Shown: piece by piece, positions 22,947 through 31,584 of the stretch
Position numbering within the stretch: position 1 is the first letter of the stretch
Layout: every line of letters begins with the position of its first letter
Assembly: GCF_008638345.1 (NCBI RefSeq)
Contig: NZ_VTVA01000013.1
Location: 1-64,000, forward strand
Direction: 5' to 3'
From: Pseudomonas saliphila
GTDB taxonomy: Bacteria; Pseudomonadota; Gammaproteobacteria; Pseudomonadales; Pseudomonadaceae
Length of the DNA: 64,000 bases
Notes under the pieces: generated by a model
Database searches by the model: none
What the model was told of the DNA's origin: nothing
Seen by the model: the letters and a program-made list of their open reading frames with translations, nothing else
Made by a program: the position numbers and the translations under genes

Positions 22947-23690
22947 TTATTCCAGCTTCAGGTTGGAATACCGCTCGAAACGACCGACAAAGGGTTTTGG
23001 CCGGGGAAACGCCAGATCGCCGTACTTGCTGGTGTGCAGCCCAAGCCCGACTATCGCCTCGGCCAGTTTGATGGCAGCGGTCACGCCCTCCACCACGGGC
23101 AGGCCGACGGCCTCGGTAATCTGTGGCGTCAGATCCGCCATGCCGCCACAGCCGAGCACGATGGCGCCGATGTTGTCCTCGTGCTTGGCGCGCAGGCATT
23201 CCTCGATGATGAGCTCCAGCGCCCGGTCGGGATTCTCTTCCAGATCCAGCACCGGAATATCGGCCGCGCGAATACGCCGGCAGTTGTGGCTGAAGCCATA
23301 ACTTTCCAGCAGGTGTTCAGCAATGATCATGGTGCGGGGCAGGGTAGTGACGATGGAAAAGCGCGTGCTGATCAGGCTGGCCATGTGAAAGGCGGCCTCG
23401 GCAATGCCGATAACCGGCGCGCGCGTCAGTTCCCTGGCCGCGTAGATGCCCGGGTCGCCGAAACAGGCGATGACATAGGCATCGGTGCCTTCGCGCTCGC
23501 CGGCCAGCACTTCTTCGATCACGCCCATGACGCTGACAGCTTCATCAAAATGGCTTTCAATCGATACCGGACCGCTGTCGGGTTGGGAGGCGGTAATGCG
23601 TGTGCCGGGTGAAGCGACAGCCCTTGCCGCTTCTCCGATGGTATCCGTCATGGCTTGGGTGGTGTTCGGGTTGATGACGCGGATATGCAT
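22947..23690 (-). CDS. Allantoin/hydantoin racemase (Asp/Glu racemase superfamily)
   Basis: A cofactor-independent two-cysteine racemase. ATG 23690 (MHIRVINPNTTQAMTD) is chosen because VINPNTT is the conserved start of hydantoin racemases; the frame further upstream passes through operator sequence. The two catalytic cysteines are visible in VIACFGDPGIY (about residue 77) and IVLGCGGMADL (about 180). At 247 residues it is the normal size. In purine degradation such enzymes (HpxA type) convert R-allantoin to the S form used by allantoinase. It is the first gene of the leftward unit and is separated from puuE by a 163-base divergent promoter with palindromes. Confidence 0.85.
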   Translation of the reverse strand: MHIRVINPNTTQAMTDTIGEAARAVASPGTRITASQPDSGPVSIESHFDEAVSVMGVIEEVLAGEREGTDAYVIACFGDPGIYAARELTRAPVIGIAEAAFHMASLISTRFSIVTTLPRTMIIAEHLLESYGFSHNCRRIRAADIPVLDLEENPDRALELIIEECLRAKHEDNIGAIVLGCGGMADLTPQITEAVGLPVVEGVTAAIKLAEAIVGLGLHTSKYGDLAFPRPKPFVGRFERYSNLKLE

Positions 23691-23710
23691 GGCTTTGGCC
23701 TGTATTTGGA

Positions 23711-23745
23711 TTTGTACACAAAGATGGAGTTTAATTGTATACAAT
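23711..23745. promoter_or_regulatory. Two palindromic operator candidates in the divergent promoter
   Basis: ATTGTATACAAT at 23734-23745 is a perfect 12-base palindrome. TTTGTACACAAA at 23711-23722 is a near-perfect relative 23 bases away, centre to centre. Their spacing and place between racemase and puuE suit binding by the FCD/GntR regulator at 20715. The second site lies only about 20 bases from the racemase start. Confidence 0.65.
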
Positions 23746-23853
23746 CGATCGGGTCAAAAACTTAAAATACACTCTGGTTATCGCGATCAATAAGTGGCGG
23801 ATGTCGGGCGCCACGACCTCTTTTTCCATCACGTCTGAAAAGGTTATGCAGTC

Positions 23854-24789
23854 ATGAGCATAAGCGCCAATTACCCTCGGGATCTGGTCGGCTACGGCAG
23901 AAATCCTCCGCATGCAAAATGGCCGGGTCAGGCCCGAATTGCCGTCCAGTTCGTGCTCAATTACGAAGAGGGTGGGGAGAACTGCGTCCTGCATGGCGAC
24001 ACCCATTCGGAGAGGTTTCTGTCGGAAATCGTTGGCGCTGAAGCCTTCCCCGCGCGACACCTGAGCATGGAGTCCATTTATGAATATGGCTCACGCACCG
24101 GTGTATGGCGGATTCTCAGGGAATTCGAGAAGCGTGGCCTGCCGTTGACCGTGTTCGGCGTGGCTATGGCGCTGGAACGGCACCCCGAGGTGGCCATGGC
24201 GTTCAAGGAGCTGGGGCACGAGATTGCCTGCCACGGCTGGCGCTGGATTCATTATCAGGATGTTCCCGAAGCCGTCGAGCGCGAGCATATGCAACGCGCG
24301 ATCGAGATATTCGAGCGTCTGTACGGCGAAAAGCCGCAGGGCTGGTATACCGGGCGCGACAGTCCCAACACCCGTCGTCTGTTGCTGGATGAGGGCAGTT
24401 TTCTGTATGACAGCGATTATTACGGCGACGATCTGCCGTTCTGGACCCGCGCGGCCGACAGTCAGGGCGAACCGCATACCCATCTGGTCGTGCCCTACAC
24501 TCTGGATACCAACGACATGCGCTTCGCCTCGCCCCAGGGGTTCAACACCGGGGATCACTTCTTCAGCTATTTGAAGGATGCATTTGATGTGCTCTATGAA
24601 GAAGGCAGCGAGCAGCCGAAGATGCTTTCGGTCGGGCTGCATTGCCGCGTGATCGGGCGGCCTGGACGCTTTCGCGCGTTGCAGCGTTTTCTCGATTACA
24701 TCGAGGCCCATGACCGGGTCTGGGTGACTCGTCGTATCGATATTGCCCGTCACTGGGCCGAAACTCATCCCGCCAAGCATTTCGCATAA
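23854..24789 (+). CDS. puuE: Allantoinase, PuuE type
   Basis: PuuE opens the hydantoin ring of S-allantoin to give allantoate. It belongs to the polysaccharide-deacetylase-like fold and is unrelated to the metal-dependent AllB allantoinases. The 311-residue protein shows family landmarks: NYPRDLVGYGRNPPHAKWPG at the N-terminus, ARIAVQFVLNYEEGGENCVL, MESIYEYGSRTGVWRILREF, ACHGWRWIHYQDVPEAVERE and GWYTGRDSPNTRRLL. The length is the usual one. It starts the rightward operon puuE-allE-allA, with 9 bases before allE, and is divergent from the racemase gene. Allantoate processing (AllC or allantoicase) must come from elsewhere in the genome. Confidence 0.95.
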   Translation: MSISANYPRDLVGYGRNPPHAKWPGQARIAVQFVLNYEEGGENCVLHGDTHSERFLSEIVGAEAFPARHLSMESIYEYGSRTGVWRILREFEKRGLPLTVFGVAMALERHPEVAMAFKELGHEIACHGWRWIHYQDVPEAVEREHMQRAIEIFERLYGEKPQGWYTGRDSPNTRRLLLDEGSFLYDSDYYGDDLPFWTRAADSQGEPHTHLVVPYTLDTNDMRFASPQGFNTGDHFFSYLKDAFDVLYEEGSEQPKMLSVGLHCRVIGRPGRFRALQRFLDYIEAHDRVWVTRRIDIARHWAETHPAKHFA

Positions 24790-24798
24790 GGAACCATC

Positions 24799-25647
24799 AT
24801 GGCCCAGCGTCCGAACGAACCCAGAACCTATTTCGCCCCTACCGGCGGGCATCCGCCGCAGACGCAGTTACTGACTGACCGCGCGGTGTTCACCGAAGCC
24901 TATGCTGTCATTCCCAAGGGTGTGATGCGTGACATCGTCACCAGCCATCTGCCGTTCTGGACCGGTACCCGTTTGTGGGTGCTGTCGCGGCCGTTGACCG
25001 GCTTTGCCGAAACCTTTTCACAGTACATCATGGAAGTGCAGCCAGGCGGCGGCAGCGATAAACCGGAAACTGATCCGCAGGCTGAAGCTGTGCTGTTCAT
25101 CGTCGAAGGCGAATTGGCGCTGACTCTGAACGGCGAGCTGCACACTATGCAGCCGGGTGGCTATGCGTTCATTCCGCCGGGCAGTGACTGGACCGTACGC
25201 AACGCTGCCGACGCGACCGTGCGTTTTCACTGGATTCGCAAGGCCTATGAGAAGGTCGAGGGCGTCGATGTGCCGGAGGCTTTCGTCACCAATGATAATC
25301 TGGTCGAGCCGCGGGTCATGCCCGACACCAACGGCTGCTGGAGCACGACGCGCTTCGTCGATCCCCAGGATATGCGCCACGATATGCATGTGAACATCGT
25401 CAACTTCCTGCCCGGCGGCGTGATCCCCTTTGCCGAAACCCACGTGATGGAGCACGGCCTGTATGTACTCGAAGGCAAGGCCGTGTACCTGCTGAACAAG
25501 GACTGGGTGGAAGTCGAGGCCGGCGATTACATGTGGCTGCGCGCCTTCTGCCCACAGGCTTGCTATGCCGGTGGCCCAGGTCCGTTCCGCTATTTGCTGT
25601 ACAAGGACGTTAACCGCCACATGAAGCTGCCGACCTATGGCGCCTGA
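24799..25647 (+). CDS. allE: (S)-ureidoglycine aminohydrolase
   Basis: AllE (YlbA/UGHY) is a bicupin that converts S-ureidoglycine to S-ureidoglycolate and ammonia. The N-terminal cupin includes YIMEVQPGGGSDKPETDPQA and VLFIVEGELALTLNGELHTM. The C-terminal cupin carries the Mn-binding set in NIVNFLPGGVIPFAETHVME and HGLYVLEGKAVYLLNKDWVE. The start MAQRPNEPRTYFAPTGGHPP is typical, behind AAGGAACC. The 282 residues exceed the E. coli enzyme by about 20 but match pseudomonad forms. It is directly followed by allA, with the stop TGA touching the GTG start. Confidence 0.92.
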   Translation: MAQRPNEPRTYFAPTGGHPPQTQLLTDRAVFTEAYAVIPKGVMRDIVTSHLPFWTGTRLWVLSRPLTGFAETFSQYIMEVQPGGGSDKPETDPQAEAVLFIVEGELALTLNGELHTMQPGGYAFIPPGSDWTVRNAADATVRFHWIRKAYEKVEGVDVPEAFVTNDNLVEPRVMPDTNGCWSTTRFVDPQDMRHDMHVNIVNFLPGGVIPFAETHVMEHGLYVLEGKAVYLLNKDWVEVEAGDYMWLRAFCPQACYAGGPGPFRYLLYKDVNRHMKLPTYGA

Positions 25648-26160
25648 GTGAGCATGCAGATGAACGAACAACTGTTACAGCTGACCGCCGAGCCGCTGAC
25701 GCCGGAGGCCTTCGCGGCTTTTGGCGATGTGATCGATCATCGCCGCGCCGAGTTTTTCATGATCAACAGCGGGCGTACCCGCCGGTATCATGATCTGGCC
25801 AAGGTCGAGACGCTCGGCGAGGAAGCCCGAACGCTGATCAGCATCTTCGTCAGCCAACCGGTGCAGATGCCGCTGGAACTTACGTTCCTCGAATGCCACC
25901 CGCTGGGCAGTCAGGCCTTTGTGCCGCTGCATGGTGAACGCTTTGTGGTTGTGGTGGCGCCGCCGGGCGATGTGATAGACCCAACCCAGGTGCGCGCCTT
26001 CGTCACCGATGGCCGACAGGGCGTGAACTATCACGCAGGCACCTGGCACGCGATTCAGTCGGTGCTCGAGTCCGAGGGCGAATTCCTGGTGGTGGATCGC
26101 GGCGGCGCAGGGCACAACTGCGACGAACATCCGCTCGCGGTACGGGTGACCTTGGCGTGA
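25648..26160 (+). CDS. allA: Ureidoglycolate lyase
   Basis: AllA splits ureidoglycolate into glyoxylate and urea, the last step of the pathway in this cluster. The 170-residue cupin-like protein has LTAEPLTPEAFAAFGDVIDH at the N-terminus, LTFLECHPLGSQAFVPLHGE in the middle and YHAGTWHAIQSVLESEGEFL, the conserved GTWH segment. Translation starts at GTG 25648, immediately after the allE stop, or at ATG 25654; both are in frame and the difference is two residues. Urea released here would need urease, and glyoxylate its own assimilation route; neither is in the window. Confidence 0.92.
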   Translation: MSMQMNEQLLQLTAEPLTPEAFAAFGDVIDHRRAEFFMINSGRTRRYHDLAKVETLGEEARTLISIFVSQPVQMPLELTFLECHPLGSQAFVPLHGERFVVVVAPPGDVIDPTQVRAFVTDGRQGVNYHAGTWHAIQSVLESEGEFLVVDRGGAGHNCDEHPLAVRVTLA

Positions 26161-26219
26161 CGACTTCAGGGCGAGCGACCCAGCTCGCCCTTTACATCCT
26201 GTTGCAAAACTCCTAATCT

Positions 26220-26440
26220 TCCGCCTGCTTCAGGTTCCCGCCGATAACAGGTGGGTGAAACTGGGAAGCCGGTGCGTCTGCTTCAGACAATTCCGGCGCT
26301 GCCCCCGCAACGGTAAATGAGTGCCGGCCACTTCGGTGTGCCAGGCGGATGATCCAGCAAGACCACTGTGCTTCGCATGGGAAGGTCGGATCATCGGAGT
26401 TATCCACTCATGAGTCCGGAGACCGGCCTGTCGCATGTCA
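26220..26440 (+). promoter_or_regulatory. Cobalamin (AdoCbl) riboswitch ahead of btuB
   Basis: Conserved pieces appear in order: GGTTCCCGCC (P2 side), GGTGGGTGAAACTGGGAAGC, the core CGCTGCCCCCGCAACGGTAA, the J-region CCACTGTGC followed by GGGAAGG, and the B12-box GAGTCCGGAGACCGGCC. Vitamin B12 binding normally lowers expression of the downstream uptake and synthesis genes. The element is followed by about 120 bases of leader with a small hairpin (CCGTAC 26532-26537, GTACGG 26544-26549) directly before the btuB ribosome site. This suggests translational control by sequestering that site. Confidence 0.93.
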
Positions 26441-26562
26441 CAGTAGTGCGGCGGGCACTGCGGGTGGAGCGATTTCATCTGTGTCGAAACCGTTTGCCCC
26501 TGTCCGTCGCGGCTGCTTTTTACCAGCCATGCCGTACGGGTGAGTACGGTGACGGAGCACCG

Positions 26563-28377
26563 ATGAAATTTGCACACACAACCCTGGCGCTGGCCCTCAT
26601 GGCCGCTGCCTGCCTGTCTCATGCCGAATCCCTTTCCCTGAAGCATCAGGTCGTTACCGCAACGCGGACCGGCCAGTCCCTTGGTGCCAGTCTGGGTGCC
26701 GTTACTCGCATTGATCGCGCCGACATCGAGCGTCTTCAACCCACCGATCTGCCGGATCTGCTGCGCCGTACCCCATCGGTAAGCATGGTCAATAATGGCG
26801 GTCCGGGCAAAGCCGGCGGTATTGGCATCCGGGGTAGTGGCGCAGGGCATGTGCTGGTGCTGATCGATGGCGTGCGTATCGGTTCGGTTACCAGTGGTGA
26901 TGCAGCCTTGCAGAATCTGCCGGTGGAACAGATCGAGCGCATCGAGATTGTCCGCGGGCCGCGTTCCAGTCTGTATGGCTCCGAAGCCATCGGTGGGGTT
27001 ATCCAGATCTTTACCCGCCGGGGCAAGGGCGGAGAGGTCAAGCCGTGGATGTCATTGACTGCGGGCAGTCGTAGCCATCATGCGGGCAGCGCTGGGGTAT
27101 CCGGTGGCGTAGGGAATGGCTGGTACAGTCTGAGTGCAACCAGCCTGTCGACCCGGGGGATTAATGCGCGTCCGAGCCGTGGCGAGCCGGATCATGATGG
27201 GTATCGCGAGCTGTCTGGCAATGTTCGCGCCGGCTACCGTTTCGATAACGGCCTGGAGCTGGAGGGGCATGTGCTCGAATCCCATTCGAGCAACGACTTC
27301 GACTCGGGTTACAAGGCCAACTCCGATTCAGTGCTCACCACCCACGGGGTCAATGCACGCTTTGCGCCGCTCAAGCCATGGCGCGTGTCGCTGCAGGCCG
27401 CACGCAGCGAAGACAAGAGCGACAATTTCAACGGTAATCAGTTTTTCAGTCGGTTCGATACCCGCCGTGACACGCTCGGCTGGCAGAACGATATTGATCT
27501 GGCGCCCGGTCATCTGCTCACAGTGGGCTATGACTACCTGGCCGATGAGGTAAGCAGCACCACGCAATACCGCGAGTCCCGCCGGACCAACGATGGTTAC
27601 TACGCCCAGTACCTCGGTCAGCGCGGTGTGCACGAATGGCAGGTGAGCCTGCGCCACGATGACAATCAGCAGCACGGTGAGCACACCACCGGCAATCTAG
27701 GCTATGGCCTGACCCTGTCCGAAAACCTGCGATGGGTGGCCAGCTACGGCACCGCGTTCAAGGCGCCAACCTTCAACCAGCTGTACTTTCCCGGCTTTGG
27801 CAATCCCGACATCAGTGAAGAAACCTCCCGCAATCTCGAGACGGGGCTACGCGGCGACCATGACTGGGGCAACTGGGCGGTCAATCTGTTTCGCAACGAG
27901 GTCGAGGATCTGATCGCCAGCGTGAATGTGGGTGGCGGTATCTACCTGGCGGAGAACGTCGACAAGGCGGTGATCAAGGGCATCGAGTTCGAGCTGGACA
28001 GCCGGTGGCTGGGTTGGGACTGGCGCACCAACCTGACCTTGCAGGACCCTGCAAACCGCTCGTCGCGTCCGGGGCAGGGTGATCTGCTGGCGCGCCGCGC
28101 GGAGCAGCTTTTCAATCTGGATATCGATCGACGCTTCGGACGCATCGGTGTGGGTGCCAGCCTGCATGCCGAAGGCCACCGCTGGGATAACGCCTCCAAC
28201 ACCACTGAGCTGCCCGGCTACAACACCGTCGATCTGCGCGCCACCTACTGGTTCAGCCATGCATGGCGGCTGCAGGCGCGAGTCAGCAATCTGTTCGATA
28301 CCGACTACGAAACCGCCGCCAGCTATCAGCAACCGGGGCGGGCGGGTTATCTGACCATGCGCTACCAACCACTCTAA
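26563..28377 (+). CDS. btuB: TonB-dependent vitamin B12 receptor
   Basis: The outer-membrane receptor takes up cobalamin using TonB energy. ATG 26563 follows GGAG and gives a clear signal peptide (KFAHTTLALALMAAACLSHA, cut near residue 20). The longer frame from 26368 is riboswitch sequence. A TonB-box-like HQVVTATRT comes next, then the plug domain (LPDLLRRTPSVSMVNNGGPG, IGIRGSGAGHVLVLIDGVRI, GPRSSLYGSEAIGGVIQIFT) and a 22-strand barrel ending in the aromatic-rich YLTMRYQPL. The 604 residues match BtuB. It is the first gene of the B12 operon. Confidence 0.93.
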   Translation: MKFAHTTLALALMAAACLSHAESLSLKHQVVTATRTGQSLGASLGAVTRIDRADIERLQPTDLPDLLRRTPSVSMVNNGGPGKAGGIGIRGSGAGHVLVLIDGVRIGSVTSGDAALQNLPVEQIERIEIVRGPRSSLYGSEAIGGVIQIFTRRGKGGEVKPWMSLTAGSRSHHAGSAGVSGGVGNGWYSLSATSLSTRGINARPSRGEPDHDGYRELSGNVRAGYRFDNGLELEGHVLESHSSNDFDSGYKANSDSVLTTHGVNARFAPLKPWRVSLQAARSEDKSDNFNGNQFFSRFDTRRDTLGWQNDIDLAPGHLLTVGYDYLADEVSSTTQYRESRRTNDGYYAQYLGQRGVHEWQVSLRHDDNQQHGEHTTGNLGYGLTLSENLRWVASYGTAFKAPTFNQLYFPGFGNPDISEETSRNLETGLRGDHDWGNWAVNLFRNEVEDLIASVNVGGGIYLAENVDKAVIKGIEFELDSRWLGWDWRTNLTLQDPANRSSRPGQGDLLARRAEQLFNLDIDRRFGRIGVGASLHAEGHRWDNASNTTELPGYNTVDLRATYWFSHAWRLQARVSNLFDTDYETAASYQQPGRAGYLTMRYQPL

Positions 28378-28378
28378 A

Positions 28379-28409
28379 GGAGGCTCTGAATACCTACTTC
28401 AGAGGCTCC
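28379..28409 (+). repeat. Hairpin between btuB and the next gene
   Basis: GGAGGCTCTGAA (28379-28390) pairs with TTCAGAGGCTCC (28398-28409), with one mismatch in 12, and a 7-base loop. There is no T-run, so it may slow decay or attenuate rather than fully terminate. Confidence 0.45.
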
Positions 28410-28439
28410 CCTAACCATGAAACGAAAAGGGGAAAATGT

Positions 28440-29015
28440 ATGTTGGCACTATCCAAACGCAGCCAGCTGGCTGTTGGTGTTGTACTGGTACTGTTGATGG
28501 CGATGACGCGTGGTAGTCACTTCAGCGTTGTGAATCTGCCCAGTGCGTCCTGGGCGGTGTTTTTTCTGGCAGGGGCGCTGCTGCGTCCGCGCTGGGCATT
28601 CCCCCTGCTGTTTCTTCAGGCGCTGTTCATGGACCTTCAGGCCACTGGCTGGTCCAGCGATAGCCATTGCATGACGGTGGCGTACTGGACGCTGGTGCCG
28701 GCCTATGGCGCGCTCTGGTTCGGTGGCCGCCTGTATGCCAGCTGGCACCGCGAGCATGTCTCCAGCCTGCTGATTCTGGTGCCTACGGTGGCGGTGAGTG
28801 CGCTGGTGTGTCAGTTGTTTTCCAGCGGTGGTTTCTATTGGCTGTCGGGTCGGCATAGCGCGCAGACGGTGACCGGGATGTTCGAACGCATCGCCATTTA
28901 CTATCCCCAATACCTGAGCACCCTGGCGCTTTACGTCGGCCTGGCGGCGCTGGTGTACGTTGCGCTGCGCCTGCTGTCGAGTCAGCCAGTTGCCAGTGAC
29001 GATCGTCGGATATGA
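28440..29015 (+). CDS. Polytopic membrane protein, candidate B12 or cobalt transport component
   Basis: A 191-residue integral membrane protein with about five or six hydrophobic segments (QLAVGVVLVLLMAMTRG, ASWAVFFLAGALLRP, LLFLQALFMDLQATGW, LLILVPTVAVSALVCQLF, YLSTLALYVGLAALVYVALR). ATG 28440 follows a purine-rich AAAAGGGGAAAATGT. The longer frame upstream overlaps btuB and a hairpin. It lies between btuB and cobO under the B12 riboswitch and overlaps cobO by 4 bases, so a role in cobalamin or cobalt uptake is likely. The small size, many helices and a DxxATG(W)-like loop recall ECF-type substrate-binding subunits, but no specific family is recognised. Confidence 0.75.
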   Translation: MLALSKRSQLAVGVVLVLLMAMTRGSHFSVVNLPSASWAVFFLAGALLRPRWAFPLLFLQALFMDLQATGWSSDSHCMTVAYWTLVPAYGALWFGGRLYASWHREHVSSLLILVPTVAVSALVCQLFSSGGFYWLSGRHSAQTVTGMFERIAIYYPQYLSTLALYVGLAALVYVALRLLSSQPVASDDRRI

Positions 29016-29623
29016 ACGACATTTCCGGCCGCGACGAGCGCCATCGCCTGCGCATGCAGCGCAAGAAGGCGCTGATGGACGAAAAAATCGCCCAGGCGCA
29101 GGACGAACACGGCCTGCTGCTGGTACTGACCGGTAACGGCAAGGGCAAGAGCAGCTCCGCCTTCGGCATGGCGGCGCGGGCGCTGGGCCATGGCATGCAG
29201 GTCGGCATTGTGCAGTTCATCAAGGGTGCGCGCAGTACCGGCGAGGAGACCTTCTTCCGGCGTTTTCCTGATGAGGTGCGCTACCACGTGATGGGTTCCG
29301 GCTTTACCTGGGAGACCCAGGACCGCCAGGACGATATCGCCAAGGCGCAGGCCGCCTGGCAGGTAAGCGTCGAGTTGATGAGTGATCCGGCGATAGGTCT
29401 GGTGGTGCTGGACGAGCTGAATATTGCGCTGAAATACCAGTATCTGGATCTCGATCAGGTGCTGCGTGATATCGACTCGCGGCCCATGCATCAGCACGTA
29501 GTGGTCACCGGTCGGGGCGCGCCCGCTGCGTTGATCGAAGCAGCGGACACCGTTACCGAAATGGGCGTGGTCAAGCATGCGTTCAAATCCGGCATCAAGG
29601 CGCAGCAGGGGGTCGAATTTTGA
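29012..29623 (+). CDS. cobO: Cob(I)alamin adenosyltransferase, CobO type
   Basis: CobO adds the 5'-deoxyadenosyl group to cobalt(I) corrinoids, using ATP. The 203-residue protein has the P-loop TGNGKGKSSSAFGMAARALG near residue 40, VGIVQFIKGARSTGEETFFR, and the conserved VVLDELNIALKYQYLDLDQV. The N-terminal helix (ERHRLRMQRKKALMDEKI) is the family's corrinoid-capping segment. It overlaps both neighbours by 4 bases, so translation is coupled along the operon. Confidence 0.95.
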   Translation: MNDISGRDERHRLRMQRKKALMDEKIAQAQDEHGLLLVLTGNGKGKSSSAFGMAARALGHGMQVGIVQFIKGARSTGEETFFRRFPDEVRYHVMGSGFTWETQDRQDDIAKAQAAWQVSVELMSDPAIGLVVLDELNIALKYQYLDLDQVLRDIDSRPMHQHVVVTGRGAPAALIEAADTVTEMGVVKHAFKSGIKAQQGVEF

Positions 29624-30912
29624 GTACTCGCTCCTGTCCCGCCCTGCTGATTGCCGCACCGGCCTCCGGGCAGGGCAAGACCACCGTTACCGCGGCCCTG
29701 GCGCGGCTGCATGCGCGCCAGGGCCGAAAGGTGCAGGTGTTCAAATGCGGGCCGGATTTCCTTGATCCAATGATCCTGCAGCGCGCCAGCGGCCGCCCGG
29801 TGTATCAGCTTGATTTGTGGATGGTAGGCGAGGCGCAGAGCCGACAGCTGTTGTGGCAGGCCGCAGGCGATGCGGACCTGATTCTGATTGAGGGTGTAAT
29901 GGGCCTGTTCGACGGCACGCCATCAGCGGCAGATCTGGCGCGGCATTTTGGCGTGCCGATTCTCGGGGTGATTGACGGCTCCGGCATGGCGCAAACCTTT
30001 GGCGCGATGGCCTATGGACTGGCGCATTACCAGCCGGATCTACCGTTTGCCGGGGTGCTTGGCAACAAGCTTGGTAGTACTCGCCACGGCGAAATCCTGC
30101 GCGATTGTCTGCCTGACGGCATGCACTGGTACGGCGCCTTGCCGCGTGATCCGGCGCTGGCCTTGCCCAGCCGGCATCTGGGTCTGGTGCAGGCAGATGA
30201 AGTGGATGATATCGATGCTCGCCTCGACGCAGCAGCGGATGCATTGGAAGCCAGCGCCGGCGTCCGTTTGCCCGAGGCGGTTCGCTTCAAAGGCGAGCAG
30301 GGCCTGGATGTGGAGCCGTGGCTGGCGGGCGTGCGTATTGGTGTCGCGCGCGATGCGGCCTTTGCGTTTTTGTATCAGGCCAACCTCGAATTGCTGACGC
30401 GCATGGGCGCCGAGCTCAAGTTCTTCTCGCCGCTGATCGACAGCGTGCTGCCCGACGTCGACAGCCTGTATCTGCCGGGTGGTTATCCAGAGTTGCACCT
30501 GCAGCAGCTGTCGGCCAATACCGATATGGCCGCGGCGATTCGCGCTCACCACCGCGCGGGTAAGCCGATCCTGGCCGAGTGTGGCGGCATGCTCTATCTC
30601 TGCGAGACGCTGACGGATGCCGAAGGCCAGTCAGCCGAGCTGGTCGGATTACTGCCGGCACAGGCCGTGATGCAAAAGCGACTCACCGCGCTGGCGTTGC
30701 AGGAGGTGGTGTTCGCCGAAGGGGCCTTGCGCGGGCATACCTTCCATCATTCATCCCTGCACTGCGCGCTGGAGCCGGCGGTACGTGGCGAGTGCCCGAA
30801 CTACCGGCGCACGGCCGAAGCGGTTTACCGCATTGATCGGCTCACCGCCTCCTATATCCATCTGTATCTGCCGGGCGATCCGTACGCTGCGGCTGCGCTG
30901 TTGCGACCATGA
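29620..30912 (+). CDS. cobB: Cobyrinic/hydrogenobyrinic acid a,c-diamide synthase
   Basis: This enzyme amidates side chains a and c of the corrin ring using glutamine and ATP. The 430-residue protein has an N-terminal P-loop (APASGQGKTTVTAALARLH), IEGVMGLFDG near residue 90, and a C-terminal class I glutamine amidotransferase domain with nucleophile Cys near residue 320 (LAECGGMLYL). The GATase His sits in HTFHHSSL. It overlaps cobO upstream and bluB downstream by 4 bases. Whether the substrate is the cobalt-free or cobalt-containing ring cannot be told here. Confidence 0.93.
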   Translation: MSTRSCPALLIAAPASGQGKTTVTAALARLHARQGRKVQVFKCGPDFLDPMILQRASGRPVYQLDLWMVGEAQSRQLLWQAAGDADLILIEGVMGLFDGTPSAADLARHFGVPILGVIDGSGMAQTFGAMAYGLAHYQPDLPFAGVLGNKLGSTRHGEILRDCLPDGMHWYGALPRDPALALPSRHLGLVQADEVDDIDARLDAAADALEASAGVRLPEAVRFKGEQGLDVEPWLAGVRIGVARDAAFAFLYQANLELLTRMGAELKFFSPLIDSVLPDVDSLYLPGGYPELHLQQLSANTDMAAAIRAHHRAGKPILAECGGMLYLCETLTDAEGQSAELVGLLPAQAVMQKRLTALALQEVVFAEGALRGHTFHHSSLHCALEPAVRGECPNYRRTAEAVYRIDRLTASYIHLYLPGDPYAAAALLRP

Positions 30913-31559
30913 GCGCGCAGGCATTTTCAGAAGCGGAGCGGGCAGCGGTTTATCGCGCGATTGCCGAGCGACGGGACATGCGGCATTTCTGCGGTGGCAG
31001 TGTGTCGCCGCCGCAGCTGACGCGCCTGCTGCAGGCCGCGCATCAGGCACCGAGCGTGGGCCTGATGCAGCCCTGGCGGTTCATCCGTATCCTGAATCCG
31101 GCCCTGCGGCGCGGTATCCAGCAACTGGTGGAGGTCGAACGCCGACTCACCGCGGAAGCCCTGGGTGAACGCAGCGATGAATTCATGCAGCTCAAGGTGG
31201 AGGGCATTCTCGAGTGCGCCGAGCTATTGGTTGCGGCATTGCCGGACGGCCGTGACGCCCATGTGTTTGGCCGCCGCACCTTGCCGGAAATGGATCTGGC
31301 CTCGCTGTCCTGCGCCATCCAGAACATGTGGCTGGCTGCCCGCGCCGAGGGGCTGGGCATGGGCTGGGTGTCATTGTTCGATCCGCAGGCGCTGGCCAAA
31401 CTGTTGAATATGCCTGGCGTTGCGCGGCCCGTGGCAGTGCTTTGCCTGGGCCCGGTCGAGGCGTTCTACGCGCGTCCCATGTTGGAGCAGCGGGGGTGGA
31501 CGCAGGCTCGGCCGCTGGAAGAAATGGTGTTTACCGACAGCTGGGGGCAAGGCGCGTGA
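30909..31559 (+). CDS. bluB: 5,6-dimethylbenzimidazole synthase
   Basis: BluB cuts reduced FMN with oxygen to make the lower ligand of B12. It belongs to the nitroreductase fold. The 216 residues show [20 protein letters not shown] (flavin-binding Arg pair), [39 protein letters not shown] and the closing [17 protein letters not shown] typical of BluB rather than ordinary nitroreductases. Its presence means aerobic synthesis of the native benzimidazole base. It overlaps cobB by 4 bases. Confidence 0.93.
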   Translation: MSAQAFSEAERAAVYRAIAERRDMRHFCGGSVSPPQLTRLLQAAHQAPSVGLMQPWRFIRILNPALRRGIQQLVEVERRLTAEALGERSDEFMQLKVEGILECAELLVAALPDGRDAHVFGRRTLPEMDLASLSCAIQNMWLAARAEGLGMGWVSLFDPQALAKLLNMPGVARPVAVLCLGPVEAFYARPMLEQRGWTQARPLEEMVFTDSWGQGA

Positions 31560-31584
31560 CTGGGTTGCGCGTGGAGCATCACCC

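Noticed and set aside
26368-26562. In-frame upstream extension of btuB
   Set aside because: It translates the riboswitch; the signal peptide begins at 26563.
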